A stretch of 64,000 nucleotides of DNA, taken from Mycolicibacterium hodleri (GTDB lineage Bacteria; Actinomycetota; Actinomycetes; Mycobacteriales; Mycobacteriaceae). Position 1 is the stretch's first letter, and each line of letters opens with the position of its first letter. The stretch lies in NCBI RefSeq assembly GCF_006439015.1, contig NZ_RCZG01000004.1, positions 124,001-188,000 on the forward strand. Reading direction: 5' to 3'. Shown here in pieces: positions 28,785-36,948 of the stretch. A program made the translations under genes and the position numbers. Below the pieces are notes generated by a model. That model saw only the letters and a list, made by a program, of their open reading frames with translations. It was not told the DNA's origin and searched no databases.

Positions 28785-31700
28785 CAGACAGCCACTTCCG
28801 CGCGCAGCATCGGCAGCCAGAGCCTTGCGGAGTACGCGCCGAGTCGGTGGGTCTCGCCGTCGACCTCCTCGCCGGGGTGCAGGGGTTGCATCAGGTCCTT
28901 CAGCCAGGTGTTCGGACCCCAGGCCCGCACCTGAGCGGGGTCGGCGTCCTCGCCGGGATACTTGTTGGACATCCACCGGTAGCCGGCTTCGCGCTCGGGG
29001 TCGCCGCCCTCGTACCGGCCGTACGCCCAGGCGTACGAGGTCTTGATGGGCAGGGGCAGCGGCTCGCGTCGGCCGGCGTCGTAGATGGCGACCAGGTCTC
29101 GCAGCAGGTCGACCGGCGGGTCCTGTGGCCGGCCCAGAGCGCGCTCCTTCGGCACACCGCCCCGCTTGGGCCGCCCGATGCAGATGGCCGACCAGTCCCG
29201 GTCCGGATGGTGGGCGAACAACGCCAACAACGGAATCCACGACACGAGCAGATGCTTGCCGTCGAGCTTGGAGTAGGTGACGGACACCAGATGCTCACCG
29301 AACACCGGTGACACCGTGCCCGTCAGCCGGCGTCCGGCGCCCAGGTCGATGTCGACGTCGTAGGCCTCGGCTTGGCCGGCCTTGCGGTAGCCGAGGGCCG
29401 TCGCTGCGAGAAGGGTGGACTGCTCGCGCAGTTCGCCTGCCTTGCGCCAGCCCAGTTGGCCGGGCGGTAGGGTGCCGCGTCGCCATTCGGCCTGGCGTGC
29501 GTCGTCGGGGGTCATGCCGCGGAGCATGTCGCTCAGCATCCGGTCGCCGACGGCCCACTGCTCCAACGCGTCGATGTCGACGGAGATCTCGTCGGAGACA
29601 CCGTCGACGTCCCACGGCAGCGTGTACTCCAGCGCCCGGAAGAAGCCCTTGACGGGATCCTTGAAGAATCCGATCAGATCGGCGAGCGCGACGTCGTCGG
29701 GCGGCGGGGCGGGCAGTGGCCCGGAGACGAACTTGGGCTGCTCCTTCCGCTCGCGGGTGCTGGTCTGTGCCGCCTTGAGGACCGTGGTGTCGAAGGTGAA
29801 CGGTACGTCGGGCACCAGCTCGCCGGGGATGACGTTGCGAATGTCGAAGGGCTGCAACGGATGATGCACGAGAATCCGGTCCCGGATGGTGGTCGGCGTC
29901 GTGGCATCCAGGGCGTCGAGCAACTCGGCCAGCGGCACCGCTGGCGGCCGCGTCTGACCGGAGTGCGCGTTGGCGCCGGTATAGGTGATGACCAGTTTCT
30001 CAGTGGCTGCCCCGACCGCGTCGAGCAGCAGTTGGCGGTCCTCGGAGCGGCTGTCGCGCTCGCCGGTGACGGGGTCGCGGGCCAGCGCGTCGTCCCCGTC
30101 GGTGACGCCCTGACGCGGGAACACGCCGTCGTCGAGCCCGACCAGGCAGACCACTCGATGCGGCACCGACCGCATCGGCACCATCGTGCACACCGTCAGC
30201 GTGCCGGTGCGGAAGTTCGCCCTGGTGGGTCGTCCGGCGAGGTGGCGAGCGAGCAGGGCCTCGACGTCGGGCAGCCGCATCGCCGTGGTGGACCGCGCTC
30301 CCGCGGACGCCAGCACCTGACCGAATTCGCGTTGCATCTGACTGGTCTGCCACGCGTCGGCATCGCTGACGCGAGTCATCACGGCGATGCCCTCGGTCAG
30401 AGCATGCAGCCACTCGGCCAGCGAGTGGTCGCCGGTGAGCGCGTCGACGGTTCGCTGCAGCCGGTCGACGAACTCGGCGAGCTGACCGGCGAGCTCGACG
30501 CGGTTGCTACCGACGTCGTCGAGCGGCAGCGTCGACCCGATCCAGGTGTGCGCATCGTCGGACATCGCCACGCCCGCGAGTACCCGGTCGATGCCGAAAC
30601 GCCATGTGTTGTGGACGAAGTCGACACCGTAGGGCTGACGGTGCGCCTGATCGAAACCCCAGCGGACGTTGGCCTGGCGTACCCAGCGGGTGACGTCCTC
30701 CAGATTGTCGTCGGTGAACCCGAAGCGGGCGCGCACCGGCGCGGACTGTGCGAGGTTCAGCACCTCGCTGGCGGTCACCCTGCTGCCGGCGAGGGCGAGC
30801 AGTTGCTCGGCGACGCCGAGGAGCGGATTCGTCTGGACGAGCGAGCGATCCGCGAGGCGCATCCGCAGCCGGTGCGCCGGGTGGGCGCCGCGCAGGACGT
30901 CGCCGAGGCCGAAGTCGGCGTTGATCAGCGGCGCGTAGGTCTCCACGTCGGGACACATCACCAGGATGTCGCGGGGCTCCAACGTCGGGTCGTCGGCGAG
31001 CAGGCCGAGCAGCACCTCGCGCAGCACGTCCACCTGCCGGGCTTGGCCGTGACACGCGTGCACCTGAACTGACCGGTCACCCGTGGCCAGCGTCCTACCC
31101 TGTGGCCGAACGGCATTCGCCGCGATGTCGGATTGCAGCCAGCCGAGCAGGTTGGCCGGGTACGGGCCACCGCCAAGATACTCGTCGGTGTGCAGACCGC
31201 TCGGCAGGATCATCTGCAGCTCGCGCAGATCCCTGCCGAGGGTGGCGAGCAGCGGGTGGTGAACGACGCGGTGGCTGGTGTCGTCGCGTCGGGCGATCGG
31301 ACCGCGCACGTCCTTGAGCGCGCGCCACAGATCATCGCTGGGGTGCGGTAGCCACAGGTGCACGTCGTGGTGGGTGGACAGAGCCTCGATCAGTTCGATC
31401 TCGGTGATCGGCAACCGGGTGTGGCCGAATAGGGACAGCCGGGGCGGCAGGTCGCTCGGTGAGTCACGAAGGCGGGCAACGGTCTTGCGGTGGCGCACGT
31501 GCGGCGGGTCGACGCCGACGCGGTCGACGAGCGCCCGCCACAGCGGTGGTTGCCAGTCGAGGTCGCCGTCCAGTCCGGCGGTGGCGCCAGCGAGCCAGTC
31601 GGCGAGCAGTTCGGGACGTTGCCTGGCGTAGGACGCGAAGAGCCCGGCGATCCGTCGAGCGACGGAGTAGCGCCTACCCTGGCGGAGTTCCTTCTCCTCG

Positions 31701-32068
31701 CCGACGTCGAAGTGGCCGAGGTGGGTGGCCAGGGTGCGGCACCAGGGGGCGTCGAGGCTCTCGTCGATCACCTCGAGCAGGGGCCACACCATGGTGTCCG
31801 GTGACCACGGATCGTCATCGGCGGTCCCGGTGATCTCGGCGATCAGCGAATGAGGGTTCCTGAACTCGACGCCCGCGCACACCCCGTCGGCACCCGCACC
31901 GCGGCCCAGGACGTGGGACAGGCGCTGGCTGAGCCACCGTTCGACCCCGCGTGCGGGCACCAGGACCAGCTCCATCGCGAACGGGTCGTCGAGGGGTGTG
32001 GTGAGCAGGGTGCCGAGACCCGCGGCGAGGAGATCCGTCCGCTCGGCACGGTGGAGGTGAAGCGCCAT
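28784..32068 (-). CDS. recC: RecBCD enzyme subunit RecC
   Basis: 1094 residues, first gene of the operon. The N-terminus MALHLHRAERTDLLAAGLG and the segment VPARGVERWLSQRLSHVLG are typical RecC. It resembles an inactivated helicase: LSLFGHTRLPITEIELIEAL, ARQVDVLREVLLGLLADDPT and RVVCLVGLDDGVFPRQG are the conserved landmarks, and SYSKLDGKHLLVSWIPLL-type sequence occurs in the C-terminal nuclease-like fold. It scans for Chi in other bacteria. A direct-repeat copy (32085) lies directly upstream. Confidence 0.94.
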   Translation of the reverse strand: MALHLHRAERTDLLAAGLGTLLTTPLDDPFAMELVLVPARGVERWLSQRLSHVLGRGAGADGVCAGVEFRNPHSLIAEITGTADDDPWSPDTMVWPLLEVIDESLDAPWCRTLATHLGHFDVGEEKELRQGRRYSVARRIAGLFASYARQRPELLADWLAGATAGLDGDLDWQPPLWRALVDRVGVDPPHVRHRKTVARLRDSPSDLPPRLSLFGHTRLPITEIELIEALSTHHDVHLWLPHPSDDLWRALKDVRGPIARRDDTSHRVVHHPLLATLGRDLRELQMILPSGLHTDEYLGGGPYPANLLGWLQSDIAANAVRPQGRTLATGDRSVQVHACHGQARQVDVLREVLLGLLADDPTLEPRDILVMCPDVETYAPLINADFGLGDVLRGAHPAHRLRMRLADRSLVQTNPLLGVAEQLLALAGSRVTASEVLNLAQSAPVRARFGFTDDNLEDVTRWVRQANVRWGFDQAHRQPYGVDFVHNTWRFGIDRVLAGVAMSDDAHTWIGSTLPLDDVGSNRVELAGQLAEFVDRLQRTVDALTGDHSLAEWLHALTEGIAVMTRVSDADAWQTSQMQREFGQVLASAGARSTTAMRLPDVEALLARHLAGRPTRANFRTGTLTVCTMVPMRSVPHRVVCLVGLDDGVFPRQGVTDGDDALARDPVTGERDSRSEDRQLLLDAVGAATEKLVITYTGANAHSGQTRPPAVPLAELLDALDATTPTTIRDRILVHHPLQPFDIRNVIPGELVPDVPFTFDTTVLKAAQTSTRERKEQPKFVSGPLPAPPPDDVALADLIGFFKDPVKGFFRALEYTLPWDVDGVSDEISVDIDALEQWAVGDRMLSDMLRGMTPDDARQAEWRRGTLPPGQLGWRKAGELREQSTLLAATALGYRKAGQAEAYDVDIDLGAGRRLTGTVSPVFGEHLVSVTYSKLDGKHLLVSWIPLLALFAHHPDRDWSAICIGRPKRGGVPKERALGRPQDPPVDLLRDLVAIYDAGRREPLPLPIKTSYAWAYGRYEGGDPEREAGYRWMSNKYPGEDADPAQVRAWGPNTWLKDLMQPLHPGEEVDGETHRLGAYSARLWLPMLRAEVAV

Positions 32069-32419
32069 TGAGGCCAGCCTAGGCGGCGCCTCCGACAGCG
32101 GTCCGGGGAGTGCTGCCGCGTTTGCTCGGTGGCTTGGTTGAAAGCTCCATGAACTGCTAGGCCGTTGAACGGCGATCGTTGATGACTATCCGAGTGGCAT
32201 AAGCGACCCATGAAGCAGGCACCGACCAACACAGCACGATTCGGCGAGACGTCGGCGATCACCCAAGCGGGGAAAGAGGTCGCCGAGAGTGCCGCTGCCG
32301 GTCCGACTCGCCCCGGATCGAGTCCGTTTGCTAGCGGGGTGAACGACAACGTTGTACTCTCTGCCGAGCGCGGGGAGCGCTAGCGCTGCCATTGCGCCGT
32401 CATCTGAGGGGGTCGTCTT
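32069..32419. other. Intergenic region upstream of recC and a secreted protein gene
   Basis: 351 bp between divergent starts. It holds one copy of a direct repeat (32085-32134). Short frames occur but none looks protein-like. Base composition falls toward the secreted-protein gene. Confidence 0.5.
32085..32134 (+). repeat. 50-bp direct repeat, left copy
   Basis: GGCGCCTCCGACAGCGGTCC, followed by GGGG, then about a dozen diverged bases, then GTTTGCTCGGTGG. The same arrangement recurs at 33042-33092. The two copies flank the secreted-protein gene at 32420-32899, as if that segment had been inserted with duplication of its target or captured between copies. Confidence 0.7.
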
Positions 32420-32899
32420 GTGAAGGGTTTCGTCTTTCGAGCGCTTGTGATTGTTGTCGTCGCGATCGCAGCGCTGGCGACGTTCGGGAGTGGAATCTCC
32501 GCTGCCAAGGATCCGTATGTCGACCAGACGTACGCATATGCAGCGGGAAAGATTTCGGAAAGAGGCGGCGTCCCCGTTGTGGCGACCATCGTTGGAGACC
32601 AACTCAGTACCGACGACTGCATCGTGACGTCATGGCGCAAAGCGACATATGCCTCCACCGACAACTTCGATCATGGCAAGGACTATCTGTTTGCGCTGAA
32701 CTGCTCTGCAAAACTTGCGAGCGGCTCACCAGGAAATTCCATAATGTCACCCGAGGGCCAAGCCCAAAAGAAGATCGAGGACAGGGCAGCCGCGTACAAC
32801 GCAAAACCTTCGCGGTGTGAGAGCAGTTTGGAGTCGTGCCAGAAGTTCTGTGAGAAGAATGCAGGCCTGTGCTCCAAAGAAGTGATGGCGCTGTTTTAG
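32420..32899 (+). CDS. Secreted hypothetical protein
   Basis: A 159-residue protein from GTG 32420 with GAGGGGG upstream. The signal peptide MKGFVFRALVIVVVAIAALA is followed by a probable cleavage near ISAAKD. The mature part is polar and contains six Cys (DDCIVTSW, ALNCSAK, and the cluster CESSLESCQKFCEKNAGLC), so a disulfide-bonded exported protein is likely. I do not recognise a family. Base composition is lower in GC than neighbouring genes, and the gene lies between two direct repeats, both hints of acquisition. Confidence 0.7.
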   Translation: MKGFVFRALVIVVVAIAALATFGSGISAAKDPYVDQTYAYAAGKISERGGVPVVATIVGDQLSTDDCIVTSWRKATYASTDNFDHGKDYLFALNCSAKLASGSPGNSIMSPEGQAQKKIEDRAAAYNAKPSRCESSLESCQKFCEKNAGLCSKEVMALF

Positions 32900-33041
32900 G
32901 CAACTGGCGAGCTTTTTGATCCGTCGGCACAAGCAGTGAGGTCGTCCGCCAAGACTTGTGACGTGTCAGTTCTGCACTGAACTGAACTGACCGAAAGAGG
33001 TCGCGGTCGTTCGAAGACCGCTGAAGGACTGCGGAGCACTT

Positions 33042-33092
33042 GGCGCCTCCGACAGCGGTCCGGGGGACGTGGTCAGGTTTGCTCGGTGGGCT
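33042..33092 (+). repeat. 50-bp direct repeat, right copy
   Basis: Second copy of the repeat at 32085. It begins GGCGCCTCCGACAGCGGTCC and ends GTTTGCTCGGTGGGCT. It lies about 50 bp upstream of the HD-domain gene at 33144. Identity is perfect over the first 24 bases and the last 13, with a diverged middle. Confidence 0.7.
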
Positions 33093-33143
33093 CGAGATGT
33101 CGTTACCCTGTGCCACAGTGAGGGTGTCGATCAAAGGAGATAG

Positions 33144-33749
33144 ATGCCCCAAGAGACCATCACCCCACGCCTTAACGAGCGCTTCAACGAGGCCCTGGTT
33201 TACGCCGCCGACCTCCATCGCACGCAAACCCGCAAGGGCGGCGACATTCCCTACCTCGGCCACCTGCTATCGGTGGCCAGTCTGGTGATCGAGGGTGGCG
33301 GCACTCAAAACCAGGCCATCGCCGGACTGTTGCACGACTCGGTCGAGGACCAGGGCGGTGCACCGATCCTGGCCGAGATCCGCGAGAAGTTCGGCGACGA
33401 GGTCGCGACCATCGTCGGTGAGTGCAGCGACACCGACGTGGTGCCCAAGCCGCCGTGGGAGCAGCGCAAGCAGCACTACATCGACCACCTGGCCGAAGCG
33501 TCCGACGCGACCATCCTGGTGTCGCTGGCCGACAAGCTCGACAACGCGCGAGCGATTCTGCGGGACTATCGCGTCCACGGAGACGGGCTGTGGGAGCGAT
33601 TCAACGTCAAGGATTCGCAGAAGCACCTCTGGTATTACCGGTCCCTGTTGGCGGTCTTCAAGGACAGGAACGACACCTGGTTGGTGGCCGAACTGGACCG
33701 TGTATTCGGTGAGCTGGAGCGTCTGGTCAGTGCGGCGGCCTACGAATAG
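33144..33749 (+). CDS. HD-domain phosphohydrolase, ppGpp hydrolase (MESH1/SpoT)-like
   Basis: A 201-residue single-domain HD protein with ATCAAAGGAG just upstream of ATG 33144. Motifs fit (p)ppGpp hydrolase domains: ALVYAADLHRTQTRKGGDIP then YLGHLLSVASLVIEGG, AIAGLLHDSVEDQGG (the HD pair), and VSLADKLDNARAILRDY. It has no synthetase, TGS or ACT domain, so it resembles small alarmone hydrolases. Whether ppGpp is the true substrate is untested. It is followed after 11 bp by the zinc-hook-like gene and probably shares its transcript. Confidence 0.82.
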   Translation: MPQETITPRLNERFNEALVYAADLHRTQTRKGGDIPYLGHLLSVASLVIEGGGTQNQAIAGLLHDSVEDQGGAPILAEIREKFGDEVATIVGECSDTDVVPKPPWEQRKQHYIDHLAEASDATILVSLADKLDNARAILRDYRVHGDGLWERFNVKDSQKHLWYYRSLLAVFKDRNDTWLVAELDRVFGELERLVSAAAYE

Positions 33750-33760
33750 GGTCATCACCG

Positions 33761-34426
33761 ATGGCCGACGACAACCTGAGTGAGCAGGCGCGATTGGTCG
33801 ACGTGAAGGTCGAGGAGCTCGCGCAAGTAGTCGAGCTCGTTCTGCCCAACGCCGCTCAGTTCGAAAAGGCCTGCGCTGCATTGCGTTCCGCCGCACGAGT
33901 GCGTGCCGATGCGGAAGGTGCCGCCGATGCCCTCGCCGCAGATCGCGTGCAGTTCTTGGAGACCAGTCTGGAATTCCGCGACCGGCATGGCACGCAGCCA
34001 TGCCCCGTGTGCGCCGAGGGCTCCCTAGATGATACGTGGGCCGAGCGGGCGCGTGCTGCGCTGGCAGCGGAGCAGCAGACCATGGGTGCGCTGCGGGCGG
34101 CCCGCTCGGGCGCGCATCGGGCCCGCCAGGCGCTCGTCGGGCTCGTCCGCGCCGTGGATGTTCCGCCGCCCGACGACGTCGGGCTTGCGTCGGCTGCTCG
34201 CGCGCGCATCGCCCACGCGGCGTTCTCGATGGTGCCGGTCGACGACGACACGGCAATTGCCGACCACGTCGAACGCGCTCTGCCCGAGCTGCGCACGGCT
34301 TACACGGCGCTGCGACAGGAGGTGGCGGATCTGATCACATCGAGCGAATCCACGAGGCGTCCGGTCGCCCGCGAGCTTGCGATCTGGCTGATGGACCGGC
34401 ACGGGTCCGGCAGGGGAGCGCCCTGA
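33761..34426 (+). CDS. Orphan coiled-coil protein with CPVC zinc-hook-like motif
   Basis: A 221-residue protein, strongly helical and Ala/Arg/Glu-rich (FEKACAALRSAARVRADAEG, WAERARAALAAEQQTMGALR). In the middle lies HGTQPCPVCAEGSL. A CxxC at the tip of an antiparallel coiled coil is the zinc hook of Rad50-like ATPases. No Walker A or B sequence exists on either side, so this looks like the hook and coiled coil of an AAA ATPase without its head domains. It may be a remnant of a larger gene or a free-standing small protein. The adjacent 579-bp non-coding stretch would fit loss of the rest. Confidence 0.55.
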   Translation: MADDNLSEQARLVDVKVEELAQVVELVLPNAAQFEKACAALRSAARVRADAEGAADALAADRVQFLETSLEFRDRHGTQPCPVCAEGSLDDTWAERARAALAAEQQTMGALRAARSGAHRARQALVGLVRAVDVPPPDDVGLASAARARIAHAAFSMVPVDDDTAIADHVERALPELRTAYTALRQEVADLITSSESTRRPVARELAIWLMDRHGSGRGAP

Positions 34427-35005
34427 ATCGGCCGATCCTAGCGAAAGCGAGCGGGAGCGATCTGCGAGTTCGCTGAGAGGCGGGCAAACGTCGATGCCTG
34501 CCTCGACGTCTGCGGTCGCCTCTATGCGTGCGTTCGGCTTCTTGGTCGCCCGGCCCCCATCCCCGTCCTCGACGCCTGCACCATGCTGATCGTCGGACCC
34601 ATCCATGGCCGACGACCACCAAGGTGGTCGACAATTGCGGGTGCCCGTGTTGATTAATCCCACTAATTTCGCACTCTAACTAATGTGGTGCGACATCGCG
34701 CCGAGCCGCCGAGAGCTAACGCGGCAGACGACCCCGACACGCGACCGGGCCGACGCACGGCCCGGTGCGGAGGACGAATTTTCTCACCTAGAGAATTTGC
34801 CTCGTTTGCCATTGTCGCCAATACGCAACAATCCGTCGAAAATGGCTAACTATCTTTAGCCAAGACGCTCTGCTTCCAGCATCTCGACGCGGTCGGCCAT
34901 GATGAATGCACGAATTTTTTTCACTTCCAAACCGCACGGGCGGGCCTCCCGTGGAGCTATGTTTACAGCCTGGGTATTCGCCGAGCAGCAAACCGAGGTG
35001 CGGCA
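34427..35005. other. 579-bp non-coding region at the left edge of the polysaccharide locus
   Basis: I see no convincing gene on either strand. The right half is notably AT-richer than the surroundings and contains a 7-bp inverted repeat (34843-34862) and runs of T (34915-34922). It separates the HD/zinc-hook pair from the secreted protein at 35006 and probably contains the promoter of the polysaccharide locus. Confidence 0.5.
34843..34862. promoter_or_regulatory. Inverted repeat upstream of the secreted-protein gene
   Basis: TGGCTAA-CTATCT-TTAGCCA is a perfect 7-bp inverted repeat with a 6-bp spacer, 144 bp before the ATG at 35006, in AT-rich sequence. It has the form of a dimeric regulator's operator. 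No known motif is matched. Confidence 0.4.
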
Positions 35006-36664
35006 ATGAAGTGCACAAAGACGGGGTTCGTCAACTCCCTTGCCCTCGGGTCCACGTCGTCAGGGACGAAGTCCGGTCCGACTAATCCTGCGCCGGGTGC
35101 CATTCGAAGGTTGGCGACAGTTCCCCTCGACGTCGGTCGGGTGGGCGCCTTGGCGGTGGCATTGGGGATAGGCACCGCGATAGCCACTGGCACCGCGGTG
35201 TCCGCCTCCGCCGACACCGCGGACTCGAATGCGGCGGTACCGTCTGCGGCTAGTTCGGGACCGGCTTCGGTCAACGACAGCCACCCGGCAGGCGGTGTTT
35301 CGGCGCGATCATCGACCTTGGCCAGCAACTCCGACTCGCACTCACCGTCCTCGACGGCGCGGTCGTCGTTCACTGCCGACGCGACGCAGGAGGCGTCCAC
35401 CTCGAGGGGCTTGGGTCCGAGTTCGCCCCGCGTTGGCCCGCGCAAGCTTGCGAAAGGGGCGAACGGCTCGAACACCGGCACCTCGTCAAGGCAGCCGATC
35501 AACAAGCGATTGGATGTGACCGGCCAGTCTGCCGTGTCATCGGGGACACCCACGACGATGGCCACGGCGACGTCGACGGCCGCGTCAGCAACACCGACGC
35601 TGGACGCCGTTCCGGTGTCCAGGGGTTCGACAGACACCACCCCCACCGTGCCGACGCGGGATGCCATCTTGCTCTCCGCATTGGAGGTGACCCGCCGATC
35701 TTCTCGATCCGCGCCGGTCGCCTCCCCCGCCGTGGACGTCACGGCTGCCACCGCTGCAGCATCCACCGCTACCACGCAGACCCCGCCCTTCTTTCCCGGC
35801 GCAGACTGGCTGTGGAACCCGATAGCGTCGAATCCCGCGATCGCCGCGAACAGTGCAACCTGGGTGAGCTACTTGTCGGCGGCGGGCACGCAGCACGTGG
35901 CCAACCTGAATGACTTCGGGGTGACCCTGATATCGGCGTCGAACATCACTGCGAGCACACCGCGGTACCGCGTGACCTTCACGAAGAAGTGGGGCGCCAA
36001 CCCGTTTGGCTCCTATACCGTTCCCATTCCCGTGGGCACCCAGGTTCCCCCTGGATCGGACGGTCAGATCGCGATCCTCGATCCGAAGACTGGCAACGTG
36101 TTCGGCATCTGGCAGGCCAAGTACAACAGCAAGAAGCAGACGTGGTCGGGCTCGTGGGGGGGAGTCACCCCGATCAACGGCAACGGGATCGACACGTCCG
36201 GCTCGACGACGGCCACGGGTATTGCGCGTTACGCAGGAGTCATCACCACCGCGGAGTTCAGTGCCGCCGTCGCTGCCAATACCGGGATCAATCATGCGCT
36301 TGTCGTCTCGACCAACATCGCCGGAGCGGGCTTCGTTGGTCCGGCAATCAAGTCCGACGGCTCGAATATTGCCGGCGTGGCCGTCCCGATGCCCGAGGGC
36401 TATCGCATCCAGCTCGACCCGTCGATCAACGTCGACGCGATACCAGGTCTGACCCCAGCAGAGCGGGTGATAGCCAAGACCCTTCAAACCTACGGCGCCT
36501 ATGTCGTCGACCAGGGCGGAGCTGCATTGGCGGTCTTCTTCCAAAGGGTCCCTGGCGCAACGTCATCCAAACCCGGTACGGAATACGCAAGTGCCGGGCT
36601 CGCCTGGGATTACGCCGACATGTCGAATATCCCTTGGTCGCAATTGCGAGTGCTTGCCGCCTAG
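35006..36664 (+). CDS. Large secreted protein of an unrecognised actinobacterial family (paralogue 1)
   Basis: 552 residues. An extended signal region has about 45 polar residues before the hydrophobic stretch VGALAVALGIGTAIATGTAV, a layout common in mycobacterial surface proteins. Residues 66-260 are a Ser/Thr/Ala/Pro-rich linker. The C-terminal domain of about 290 residues (from FFPGADWLWNPIASNPAIAA) ends GLAWDYADMSNIPWSQLRVL. It is homologous to the lipoprotein at 41349-42302: shared landmarks are WxPI/VIASNP, VPIPVGTQVPPGSDGQIAIL, GIARYAGVI, IxHALVV, PAIKSDG, PEGYRIQLDPSINV, and the IPW-xx-LRVL end. Function unknown. Position within the polysaccharide locus suggests a role in handling or binding the polymer outside the cell. 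Confidence 0.7.
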   Translation: MKCTKTGFVNSLALGSTSSGTKSGPTNPAPGAIRRLATVPLDVGRVGALAVALGIGTAIATGTAVSASADTADSNAAVPSAASSGPASVNDSHPAGGVSARSSTLASNSDSHSPSSTARSSFTADATQEASTSRGLGPSSPRVGPRKLAKGANGSNTGTSSRQPINKRLDVTGQSAVSSGTPTTMATATSTAASATPTLDAVPVSRGSTDTTPTVPTRDAILLSALEVTRRSSRSAPVASPAVDVTAATAAASTATTQTPPFFPGADWLWNPIASNPAIAANSATWVSYLSAAGTQHVANLNDFGVTLISASNITASTPRYRVTFTKKWGANPFGSYTVPIPVGTQVPPGSDGQIAILDPKTGNVFGIWQAKYNSKKQTWSGSWGGVTPINGNGIDTSGSTTATGIARYAGVITTAEFSAAVAANTGINHALVVSTNIAGAGFVGPAIKSDGSNIAGVAVPMPEGYRIQLDPSINVDAIPGLTPAERVIAKTLQTYGAYVVDQGGAALAVFFQRVPGATSSKPGTEYASAGLAWDYADMSNIPWSQLRVLAA

Positions 36665-36948
36665 GGTTCTGCCCGGGTACGCGCCACGGGTACGGGGTTT
36701 CGGGTTATCCAGATATGGGCCTCCAGGAGATGGACAGGCGAAGACTCGGTACGAAAGTCAGCAATCCGTCCTTAGTTTTCGGGGAGAGGCGAATGGCTCC
36801 GGTGAATGGTCGAACCATCGGCACGTGCTCGCCTGCCGCAACGTGCGCCGCAGAACGCCTGTCACAACGGCGCCGAGCAACCGTCATGCGTTAGCGTTGG
36901 CACAGTTTCGAGAATTCCGGTGACACATGCCATGTCAAGGAGATTTGG

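Noticed and set aside
26844..28934. A 696-residue plus-strand frame over recB
   Set aside because: It is antisense to intact RecB motifs. Long open antisense frames are expected opposite high-GC genes.
28784..29240. A longer RecB start at 29240
   Set aside because: The extra 152 residues lie inside recC and are Arg/Pro-rich. The ATG at 28784 overlaps the recC stop and is followed at once by the Walker A motif.
33144..34426. HD-domain gene plus coiled-coil gene as a toxin-antitoxin pair
   Set aside because: The coiled-coil protein has no antitoxin-like DNA-binding domain and the HD protein has no synthetase (toxic alarmone) domain, so I kept it only as an unexplained pairing.
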